Shown: piece after piece, positions 1 through 7,798 of the stretch
Layout: each line of letters begins with the position of its first letter
How positions within the stretch are numbered: the first letter of the stretch is position 1
Position numbers and translations under genes: made by a program
Notes under the pieces: generated by a model
Database searches by the model: none
Told to the model about the DNA's origin: nothing
What the model saw: the letters and a program-made list of their open reading frames with translations, nothing else
NCBI GenBank assembly: GCA_937863205.1
Contig: CALMGA010000150.1
Span: 1-13,688 of the forward strand
Length of the DNA: 13,688 nt
Direction of reading: 5' to 3'
From: an uncultured Beijerinckiaceae bacterium
Lineage (GTDB): Bacteria; Pseudomonadota; Alphaproteobacteria; Rhizobiales; Beijerinckiaceae

Positions 1-1281
1 CGGCGAGGTCGGCCTGCGGCTCGGCACCGGCGAGCCTGCAGCTCTCGATCAGCTAGGCAACCACCGCCCAGTGCCGTCCGCCGCCGTCCGAACCGGCAAA
101 CAACGCGTTCTTGCGGGTGAGTGCCGGCGAATGGATCGCGCGCTCCACGACGTCGGTGTCGAGCTCGACCCGGCCGTCGTCAAGACACAGGCTCAGCCCC
201 GCCCAGCGGCTCAGCGCGTGGCGGATCGCCTCGGCGAGCCGGCTTTTGCCGCTGACCAGCGCCAGCTTTTCCCGCATCCGGGCTCCAGCACAAGGCTGGC
301 TGCACCGCGCCGCCTTTGGCCAACGCCTCGTAGGCTGCGGTGCCGTCGACCTGCAGCACGCCCGCGAAGCCGGAAAGATGGGCGAGGGGCTGCCTGGCCG
401 TGCGGTCGGGCGCGTAGACGTAGGCGACACCGGGCGGGCCGCCCCTGCCCCTGGGCCGCTCCTGGGCCGGTCGTCGCGGGCGTAAGTCCAGAACTGGCCA
501 GTCCTGGTGCGCCCGGGATCGAGCACCAGCGCCGCGGTCTCGTCGGCGAACGATTTGCCCGACGCTTTCAGCCGCTCCAGCAGCCGCTCGCGGACGGGGC
601 GGAGCAGGACGGCGGCGCAGCCGACCCAGTCGGCCAACGTTGAGCGCTCAAGGCTGATGCCCTGGCGGGCGAACACCTGCACTTGGCGGTAAAGCGGCAG
701 GCGGTCGGCATATTTGGCGACCAGCACCTGGGCCCAGCACTTGGGCAACCAGCACCTGGGCAACCAGCACCTGGGCAACCAGCGCGTCGGTGGGCAGACC
801 GCCTTCGATCAACCGTGCCGGCGCCGGGGCCTGCACCATCGCGCCCTCGCCCAAGCGGCAGACGGTGCGCGGCCGACGGATCACCACCACCCGGAGTTGC
901 GCCGGCACCACGTCAAGACGCTCGGACACGTCCCCGCCGACCCGTGCAGGGTGCCCGCGCAGCACGGGCAGGCGGTGCTCGCAACGTCGACCACGCGCTC
1001 GACCCGCGACAGGTGGGCGGGCAACGCGCCGCGGTTGGTGCGCCGCTTGGCGACCCGGGCCACCTTTCGGGCTGGCTTGGCCTCGGCAATGGCAAGGGCT
1101 GCGGCCCCGTCCTGCTCCTCCAGCGCAAAGAGGAGTTGCTCGTCCGGTGGGCTCTCGGCGCAGCGGCTGAAGCGGTGGCGCCCCATCGCCCTGATGATCT
1201 CGCGCAGCCGCTCGTTTTCGGCGCGCTCGTGGCGGCGCCGCCGCGACGGAGATCCTCGATGTAGGAGCCGCAGTCCCGCAT
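1..1281 (-). pseudogene. IS66-family transposase TnpC, degenerate remnant
   Basis: This is the remains of the DDE transposase of an IS66 element, scattered over several frames of the minus strand. The N-terminal part (ENERLREIIRAMGRHRF, about 1216-1166) leads to the zinc-binding segment TACPCCAGTLH (ending near 944). The frame then shifts to DVSERLDVVPAQLRVVV and VQAPAPARLIEGGLP, and shifts again inside a 15-bp repeat at 721-778 to VLVAKYADRLPLYRQ, STLADWVG and FADE. A further shift near 430-465 gives GVAYVYAPDR and the second catalytic aspartate in LQVDGTAAYEALAK. After ALCW the sequence jumps back to REKLALVSGKSRLAEAIRHALSRW near 275, so the segment that normally lies between is deleted. 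The last catalytic Glu lies in VELDTDVVERAI. A TAG at 53-55 replaces the usual Ser codon, and the same frame continues as LIESCRLAGAEP to the window edge. No tnpA or tnpB is seen. The element is clearly inactive; the exact 5' start is uncertain. Confidence 0.88.
721..778. repeat. 15-bp tandem repeat inside the IS66 remnant
   Basis: The unit CCAGCACCTGGGCAA is present as three full copies (734-748 with one T for C, 749-763 and 764-778), preceded by a 13-bp copy at 721-733 that lacks the two A bases. A partial copy follows at 779. On the minus strand each unit encodes VLVAQ, an expansion of the single ALVA/VLVAK segment normally found before YADRLPLYRQ in IS66 transposases. The 2-bp loss in the 13-bp copy is one of the frameshifts that break the gene. 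Slipped-strand replication is the likely cause (inference). Confidence 0.85.
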
Positions 1282-1309
1282 GCGGTGCCGGCCCGCAATG
1301 GAAGGGATT

Positions 1310-1681
1310 CATGCCGCAGCCGATACGATCCGCACCGAGCACCTCGCCGATGAGCGAGGCCGCCACGAACGACATGGCGGCTGGATCGGTCGTCTCGCGG
1401 AACCGATCGTCGAGCGTCAGCCGGGCGTCGGCGACCTTGCGTTCGGTGACCTCGACGAAAAGGATGGCAAGGCGATCGCCCTCCAGGACAAAGGCACGCC
1501 CCTCGCAGCAGCGGTCGAGTGCTCCGACCCGGCGCGTGATCGTTGCCGGTCGACCCGTGTCGACGACGGCGGCTACTTCACGGCTCCGGATCACGTCGCG
1601 AGCGGAGCGCCTCCATCCCGTATGACTCTGGCCTCTTCGTTGCGCCGGCCCGCGAAGTTCAAAGTTTAGAATAATTCGCAA
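1310..1681 (-). pseudogene. Truncated PAS/GAF sensor histidine kinase fragment
   Basis: The minus-strand frame reads from about 1681 to 1310 and contains a PAS-domain end (RAFVLEGDRLAILF followed by VEVTERK, the usual VTERK/R linker). It is followed by the start of a GAF-like segment (FRETTDPAAMSFVAASLIGEVLGADRIG). Such PAS-then-GAF strings are common in alphaproteobacterial HWE/HisKA sensor kinases. The similarity stops abruptly at about 1310-1320, where the sequence runs into the IS66 remnant. No histidine-box or ATPase domain and no convincing start are present. I read this as an interrupted kinase gene whose remainder has been lost or displaced. Assignment to the family rests on motif resemblance only. 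Confidence 0.5.
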
Positions 1682-1694
1682 ACATAGGGTTTGC
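1667..1694 (+). promoter_or_regulatory. Candidate operator/promoter of the NRAMP gene
   Basis: A perfect inverted repeat GCAAAC-ATAGG-GTTTGC occupies 1678-1694, about 64 bp before the NRAMP start, in a locally AT-rich stretch. A TAGAAT at 1667-1672 could serve as a -10 box, but no well-spaced -35 is visible. The GCAAA...TTTGC form resembles sites of the manganese-responsive Fur-family regulator Mur in alphaproteobacteria. That assignment is inference from shape and position. Confidence 0.4.
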
Positions 1695-1757
1695 TTCGAC
1701 AGGGGACCGGCTCTAGTCAGCTGGAGGCGTCAACACGGACCTTGCAAGGCCAGCCTC

Positions 1758-3005
1758 GTGACAGCCGACATCCTTCCCCTGCCACGCCGCTCGCTGGGCG
1801 GTTGGCCCCGCGTCCTCGCGGTGGCCGGCCCCGGCCTCGTGGTCATGTTGACCGACACCGACGCCGGCTCGGTGGTGACGGCGGCGCAGAGTGGCGCGCA
1901 GTGGGGCTACAGGCTGCTCGCCTTCCAGCTCGTGCTGGTTCCGGTGCTCTACATCGTGCAGGAGCTGACCGTCCGTCTCGGGATCGTCACGGGCGAGGGC
2001 CACGCCGCCCTGATCGCCCGGCAGTTCGGCCGCGGCTGGGCTTGGCTGTCGGTGGCGACGCTGATCGTCGCCTGCGTCGGCGCGCTGCTGACGGAGTTCG
2101 CCGGCCTCGCCGGCATCGGCACCATGGTCGGCATCCCGACGCCCGTCACCATGGCCGTTGCCGTGACCACGCTGGTCCTCGTCGCCGTGACCGGTTCCTA
2201 CCGGAGCGTCGAACGCATCGCCCTCGCCGTCGGACTGTTCGAGCTGGCCTTCCTCCTGGTGGCGTTCATCGCCCACCAGACACCAGCCGAACTCGCGCGC
2301 GACACTCTCGCCATTCCGGTCGCCGATCCGAAATACCTGCTTCTCGTGTCGGCCAACATCGGCGCGGTGATCATGCCCTGGATGGTCTTCTACCAGCAGT
2401 CGGCGGTGATCGAGAAAGGCTTGACGCGGGCCGACCTGCCCGCCGCGCGGCTCGATACCGCGGTGGGCGCCGTGATGACACAGCTGATCATGGCGGCCGT
2501 GCTGGTCGCCGCCGCGGCCGCGCTGTCGCACGGACCCGCCGCGACGCTCGACACGGTCGAGCAGATCGCCGAGGCGCTGACGGGCGTCCTTGGCGCCACC
2601 GCCGGGCGTCTCTGCTTCGGCCTCGGCGTCGCCGGCGCCGCGCTGGTCGCCGCGATCGTGGTCACGCTGACCGCCGCCCGCACCTTGGGCGAACTCGTCG
2701 GCTTCGCCCATACCCTGGATAGGCCGATCACCGAGGCGCCCTGGTTCTACGCCGTCTACGCCTTGACACTGGTGGCGGGCGCCGCAGTGGTCCTGTCGGG
2801 CATCAGCCTCGTGCAACTGTCCGTGACCGTGCAGGTCATGAACGCGCTGCTGCTGCCGGTGGTGCTCGGCTTCCTGTACCTGCTCGCCCGCAGGTTGCCG
2901 GCCGCGGACCGGCTTCGCGGCGCCTGGGCCGGCTGCGTCGCGGTGATCATGCTGATGACGGTGGCGCTTGGGCTCTACGCCGGCATCTCCGGATTGTTCA
3001 GCTGA
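1758..3005 (+). CDS. NRAMP-superfamily divalent metal transporter
   Basis: This 415-aa, highly hydrophobic protein has about 11 predicted membrane segments, the size and layout of NRAMP (SLC11/MntH, PF01566) transporters, which take up Mn2+/Fe2+ with protons across the inner membrane. TM1 aligns with the family signature (GPGLVVM, then AQSGAQWG), but the canonical metal-binding DPGN reads D-A-G-S at residues 35-38 within DTDAGS. In TM6 the A-x-x-M-P-H motif reads A-V-I-M-P-W (203-208). The sulfur ligand Met206 is kept while the His is Trp. It is therefore not a standard MntH. Substrate is open: retained Met favours a transition metal, while the altered TM1 recalls NRAMP-related branches such as the Mg2+ transporters. 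The start is the GTG at 1758 with AAGG about 8 bp upstream. A palindrome at 1678-1694 may regulate it. The gene stands alone between IS debris and the mbfA region. Confidence 0.85.
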   Translation: MTADILPLPRRSLGGWPRVLAVAGPGLVVMLTDTDAGSVVTAAQSGAQWGYRLLAFQLVLVPVLYIVQELTVRLGIVTGEGHAALIARQFGRGWAWLSVATLIVACVGALLTEFAGLAGIGTMVGIPTPVTMAVAVTTLVLVAVTGSYRSVERIALAVGLFELAFLLVAFIAHQTPAELARDTLAIPVADPKYLLLVSANIGAVIMPWMVFYQQSAVIEKGLTRADLPAARLDTAVGAVMTQLIMAAVLVAAAAALSHGPAATLDTVEQIAEALTGVLGATAGRLCFGLGVAGAALVAAIVVTLTAARTLGELVGFAHTLDRPITEAPWFYAVYALTLVAGAAVVLSGISLVQLSVTVQVMNALLLPVVLGFLYLLARRLPAADRLRGAWAGCVAVIMLMTVALGLYAGISGLFS

Positions 3006-3457
3006 GACGCCCCACGTCGGCAGGCCGAGCCCGCGCGGTCGATTCGTAGCCCGCAGCTGATCGAACAAGGGTCCGCCAAGTCGAAAACCGGCTCGGTCAG
3101 CTCGCGAGCGACCGCAGCATCAGGCGCCCTGTCAAGCCGTGGCGAGAGCGAGCCGCCTCCGCACAGGGCCAAGGCGAACAGGCGTCCGTCGGCGTCAAGC
3201 AGTTTGCCGACGTGCGGTCCATGTCGATGGCAGGGAGCGCCGCGACGTTGCCCGACAAGACGATGGCGGCGTGCGCGATGATCGATGCCGCGCCGTTCGC
3301 ACCATCGCCGATGCAAGTCGGCGGGTCGCTCCCAACCTGTCCACGACCAACATCTGCCTGTCCGCAGGAATCGTGATAGCGCACCGCCGCTGCGCCGTCC
3401 GCGACAGCATCGACGGGAGTGGCCCGCGCCGGTCAGCCGAGCGGGCGCCGGTTGGGC
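3006..3457. other. Intergenic region without a recognisable gene
   Basis: About 450 bp separate the NRAMP stop from the mbfA promoter. Open frames exist on both strands (for example minus 3097-3384, and a plus frame running into mbfA), but none shows a recognisable family motif or a good ribosome binding site. In high-GC DNA such frames are expected by chance. A decayed gene is possible. No strong terminator follows the NRAMP gene. Confidence 0.5.
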
Positions 3458-3510
3458 TTGACAAGGGGCTCGGGAGCGTGAGCATAGCGCTGATTGGAAC
3501 AGTTCCAATC
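3458..3510 (+). promoter_or_regulatory. mbfA promoter with Irr/ICE-like palindrome
   Basis: A consensus -35 TTGACA lies at 3458-3463. A weak -10 (CATAGC, 3483-3488) follows at 19 bp. A perfect 19-bp palindrome, GATTGGAAC-A-GTTCCAATC, spans 3492-3510 and ends 12 bp before the mbfA ATG. Its core TTGGAA-CAG-TTCCAA has the architecture of the iron-control element bound by Irr in rhizobia (roughly TTTAGAA-N3-TTCTAAA), differing by one transition and one outer base per arm. Irr is known to repress mbfA under low iron in Bradyrhizobium. Its position around the expected transcription start suits repression. Binding here is inferred. Confidence 0.6.
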
Positions 3511-3522
3511 TCCGGTGTCGTC

Positions 3523-4482
3523 ATGAAGCGCTTCGACGAACTCAGCGAAACCGAAGTCCTCGCCCTCGCTATCAGCAACGAGGAGGAAGACGCGCGCGTC
3601 TACGCCGACTTCGCCCACGAGTTGCGCGGGGCCTACCCGTCCACCGCAGAAATGTTCACCGACTTGGCCATCGAGGAAGGCGAGCACCGCCGGCAGTTGA
3701 TCGACAGCTTCACCGCCCGATTCGGCGACCACATCCCGCTGCTGCGCCGTCAGGACGTGAAGGGCAACCAGACGCGCAAGCCGCATTGGCAGGTGCGGAT
3801 GGCGGGGGTGGAGGCGGTCCGCGCCCATGCGGCGCAGATGGAGCGCGACTCCGAGCGCTTCTACCGGACGGCTGCGAGCCAGATGACGGACGCCGGCACC
3901 CGCCGCCTGCTCGGCGACCTCGCCGACACCGAAGCGCAGCACCGGCGACGGGCGAGCGAGGCCGAGGCCAAGCGCCTGCCGGGCGAGACCCGCGTCGGGG
4001 AAGACCAGGACGCACGCCACCGCTTCTTGCTCCAGGTCGTGCAGCCGGGCCTCGTCGGCCTGATGGATGGCTCGGTCTCGACGCTTGCACCCGTGTTCGC
4101 GGCCGCCTTCGCCACCCACAGCTCCTGGAACGCCTTCCTGGTCGGGCTCGCCGCCTCACTGGGCGCCGGCATCTCCATGGGCTTCGCGGAGGCGCTCGCC
4201 GATGACGGCAAGCTGTCGGGTCGCGGCACGCCGCTGCTGCGCGGACTTGTCTGCGGCTTGATGACCGTGGCCGGCGGCATCGGCCATACCGTCCCCTACC
4301 TCATCCCGAACTTCGTGGTGGCCACCGCGGTCGCCGCCGTGGTGGTGGTGTTCGAGCTCCTGGCCATCGCCGTGATCCAGTGGCGCTTCATGGATACCCC
4401 GCCGGTGTCGGCCGCAGCCAAGGTGATGCTCGGCGGCGGCCTCGTGCTGGCAACCGGCATCCTCATCGGCAACGCGGGTTGA
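3523..4482 (+). CDS. mbfA: Membrane-bound ferritin MbfA (erythrin-VIT1 iron exporter)
   Basis: This 319-aa protein joins an N-terminal ferritin-like diiron domain (about 1-150) to a C-terminal VIT1/CCC1-type membrane domain (about 165-319, some five TM segments beginning at GLVGLMDGSVSTL). The likely iron ligands are visible: Glu20 in SNEEED, Glu51/Glu52 and His55 in EEGEH, Glu107 in MERDSERFY, and Glu137/His140 in EAQH. In Bradyrhizobium japonicum MbfA exports iron and protects against iron and peroxide stress. The ferritin domain senses or binds cytosolic iron and the VIT domain transports it across the inner membrane. The start MKRFDELSE matches the family N-terminus. The open frame runs upstream to 3139, but that extension would be translated across the promoter and palindrome and shows no homology. 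The Shine-Dalgarno is weak. The gene is preceded by an Irr-like box, and its stop overlaps the start of a small ORF by one base. Confidence 0.92.
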   Translation: MKRFDELSETEVLALAISNEEEDARVYADFAHELRGAYPSTAEMFTDLAIEEGEHRRQLIDSFTARFGDHIPLLRRQDVKGNQTRKPHWQVRMAGVEAVRAHAAQMERDSERFYRTAASQMTDAGTRRLLGDLADTEAQHRRRASEAEAKRLPGETRVGEDQDARHRFLLQVVQPGLVGLMDGSVSTLAPVFAAAFATHSSWNAFLVGLAASLGAGISMGFAEALADDGKLSGRGTPLLRGLVCGLMTVAGGIGHTVPYLIPNFVVATAVAAVVVVFELLAIAVIQWRFMDTPPVSAAAKVMLGGGLVLATGILIGNAG

Positions 4483-4733
4483 TGCGGGATCACTCGCCCA
4501 TGGCGAACCGCCAACTCACGCGAGCATGGGTGGTGATCGCGCGCGCCGGGGAATGCGTTCGTCTGACCAATGTCGGCAGCTCGCCCGTCATCCTGTCGGG
4601 TACGGACCATCGGGTCCCGCCCGGCGGCTCCGCCCTCCATGTGAGGCTGCCGGCGGATCTCACGGCCTGCGCCGCGGAGGGTTCGGCGGAGATCGTCCTG
4701 GAGGTCACGCCGGGCCTGTGTGCGGAGCCGTAG
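4482..4733 (+). CDS. Small hypothetical protein, 83 aa, coupled to mbfA
   Basis: This ORF starts at an ATG that shares its A with the mbfA TGA stop (TGATG), a typical coupling arrangement. It ends in TAG at 4731-4733 inside a 7-bp-stem hairpin. A second in-frame ATG at 4500 (MANRQLTRAWVV) is an alternative start. The protein has no TM segment or signal peptide. It alternates short hydrophobic strands with Gly/Pro turns (for example CVRLTNVGSSPVILSG and VPPGGSALHVRLP), suggesting a small beta-rich domain. There are three cysteines but no recognised metal motif. I do not recognise the family. Its placement suggests co-expression with iron export, if it is a real gene. Confidence 0.5.
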   Translation: MRDHSPMANRQLTRAWVVIARAGECVRLTNVGSSPVILSGTDHRVPPGGSALHVRLPADLTACAAEGSAEIVLEVTPGLCAEP

Positions 4734-4745
4734 CAAGGACGGCTC
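4725..4745 (+). terminator. Candidate hairpin ending the mbfA transcript
   Basis: GAGCCGT (4725-4731) pairs perfectly with ACGGCTC (4739-4745) around a 7-nt loop. It overlaps the stop codon of the small ORF. There is no T-run after it, so it is not a classical intrinsic terminator. It may still stabilise or end the transcript. Confidence 0.35.
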
Positions 4746-5135
4746 ACGGCAGAACGCCGATACCGAAAGGTCGGTCCGCTACGGCGTCACCGACCCGCTT
4801 CGGCTCTCGCTCGGGACGCTCACCGACGACGACGCGGTCGAGAACGTCCCGACCTTCGCCAACCGGACCGCGATGTTCGGCGGCGTGATCGTGAATCAGC
4901 GCGATCCTTGACCCCTGATCGGCGCCCGAGGCAAACCTCATTCAGAAGATCTCCATGATAATCGCAGCTACTTACATCGATCGAGGTGGGATCATCCTTC
5001 GGCGCCTGTACGGGGCCGATCGTGACGCCGGTTCACAGCTTCCGAGGGGCAAAACTCACTCGCGCAAAGAATTGCGCCACGTCGTCCGGGCGCGCGACAC
5101 CGTACCGATCGCGCGCTCGGGCCGGCGAGACGACT
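4746..5135. other. Convergent intergenic region
   Basis: This stretch lies between the 3' ends of the plus-strand mbfA unit and the minus-strand cta operon. A plus frame ending at 4911 contains VTDPLRLSLGTLTDDDAVE, faintly like the C-terminus of PLP-dependent class V aminotransferases/cysteine desulfurases. It has no proper start and overlaps the preceding ORF, so at most it is a gene remnant. The rest shows nothing recognisable except a small hairpin at 5062-5077. Confidence 0.45.
5062..5077 (-). terminator. Candidate hairpin downstream of the cta operon
   Basis: GCGCAA and TTGCGC form a perfect 6-bp stem with a 4-nt loop, about 60 bp past the ctaF stop on the minus strand. A short run of four T follows some 9 nt later, not immediately. 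The position suits a terminator for the long minus-strand operon, but the structure is weak. Confidence 0.3.
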
Positions 5136-5444
5136 TCAGATGCGCGAGAACAGATCGTTCAACGTAAGCACCGTCATCGCGAGAAGGAAAATGAAGGCGG
5201 CGCCGGCCGTGATCAGGATCAGGGTCGAGGCCTGCCGCAGCTCCATCAAGTAAAACGCGAGCAACGCGACCTGGACGACCGCTATGGCAAGCGCGACGAC
5301 GAGATTGAACGCGCCCATCGGCACGAAGGCCAGCCCCAGCGACAGGGCGACGAGCCCGACCAGCACCGTCCACAGGACGAGGTGCGAGACCACGGCCGCG
5401 CGGAAGCGCCGTCGGGCGTCGTCCGGCCCTGCCATCGACATCAT
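5136..5444 (-). CDS. ctaF: Cytochrome c oxidase subunit IV (bacterial type)
   Basis: This 102-aa protein has three membrane spans (about 19-41, 45-66 and 75-94). That is the size and topology of the prokaryotic cytochrome c oxidase subunit IV family (COX4_pro/CyoD-like), which packs against the subunit I/III core and supports assembly or stability of CuB. The segment FNLVVALAIAVVQVALLAFY followed by a MEL motif matches the family's central helix. The start is the ATG overlapping the ctaE stop (ATGA), with a strong GGGAGGG just upstream. A second ATG follows immediately at 5441 and a third at 5435. It is the last gene of the operon. It carries no cofactor ligands, so the assignment rests on size, topology and position. 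Confidence 0.85.
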   Translation of the reverse strand: MMSMAGPDDARRRFRAAVVSHLVLWTVLVGLVALSLGLAFVPMGAFNLVVALAIAVVQVALLAFYLMELRQASTLILITAGAAFIFLLAMTVLTLNDLFSRI

Positions 5445-6072
5445 CGCCCTCCCAGGTAGATCAGGGGGTAGAGCAGCACCCAGATCACGTCGACGAAGGA
5501 CCAGTAGACCGCCGTCACCTCGAATTGAGGCGAGGCGAGCGGCAGCGTTCCGTGACGCACGCGCCACGCCAGCAGCGCGACGGCAGCGATGCCGATCGAC
5601 AGATGAAAGACGTGAACTACCGTGATGATCCAATAGGCCGAGAAGAAGATCTGCGCCGGGGCTAGGTCGATCGGGAAGGTGTGGCCGGGCAGCGGAACCA
5701 GGCCCTCGACGATGTCGGCCCGGTACTCCAGCGCCTTGACGCAAAGGAAGAGCAGACCCAGTCCGACGGTCGAGGCGAGCAGCTGCTCGCAGGCGCGCGC
5801 GAGGCCGAGCGAGGCGGCGCTCACCGCCAATCCCATGGTGGCGCTGCTCGTCAACAGCAGCACCGTATTGATCGTGCCGTAGGCCAGCTCGGCGTGGCTC
5901 GACGCGATCGCGAAGGCCGCCGGGTGGAGCAGGCGGAGGTAGGCGTACGCCATGAAGAAGGCGCCGAAGAACAGGACCTCGCTGGCGACGAAAATCCAGA
6001 TGCCGAAGGTCGAGGCCCGACGCTGCTCGGCGAGATCCTCCCAGGGCTCGCGCAACGCGGCGGCAGGATCCC

Positions 6073-6076
<4 letters not shown>
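5441..6076 (-). CDS. ctaE: Cytochrome c oxidase subunit III
   Basis: This 211-aa integral membrane protein has about five TM segments, the short form of subunit III usual in caa3-type oxidases; the seven-TM A1 form is longer. Family landmarks are STFGIWIFVASEVLFFGAFF with the conserved Glu33, the HVFHLSIG segment, and the C-terminal YWSFVDVIWVLLYPLIYL. Subunit III stabilises subunit I and maintains proton uptake into the D-pathway. The start is taken as the GTG at 6076, forming a GTGA overlap with the ctaD stop. The frame is open further upstream to 6301, but that part overlaps ctaD and is Arg/Pro-rich without homology. No clear Shine-Dalgarno precedes the GTG, so translation is probably coupled to ctaD. 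The stop overlaps ctaF. Confidence 0.92.
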
Positions 6077-7788
<1,712 letters not shown>

Positions 7789-7798
7789 GGTCGCACCT

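Noticed and set aside
71..643. Plus-strand open frame across the IS66 remnant
   Set aside because: It has no motif and is antisense to recognisable transposase segments.
721..778. Possible CRISPR array
   Set aside because: The units are 15 bp and directly contiguous, with no spacers, and they encode transposase residues.
1713..3068. A 451-codon minus-strand frame opposite the NRAMP gene
   Set aside because: Its Asp/His/Gly/Gln-rich composition is typical of the antisense of a hydrophobic high-GC gene.
3139..3522. Upstream extension of mbfA
   Set aside because: The added residues are Arg/Ala-rich with no homology and would be translated through the promoter and the palindrome; MKRFDELSE is the family N-terminus.
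4720..4911. Plus frame with LRLSLGTLTDDD resembling an aminotransferase C-terminus
   Set aside because: The resemblance is short, the frame lacks a credible start and overlaps the 83-aa ORF; noted only as a possible remnant.
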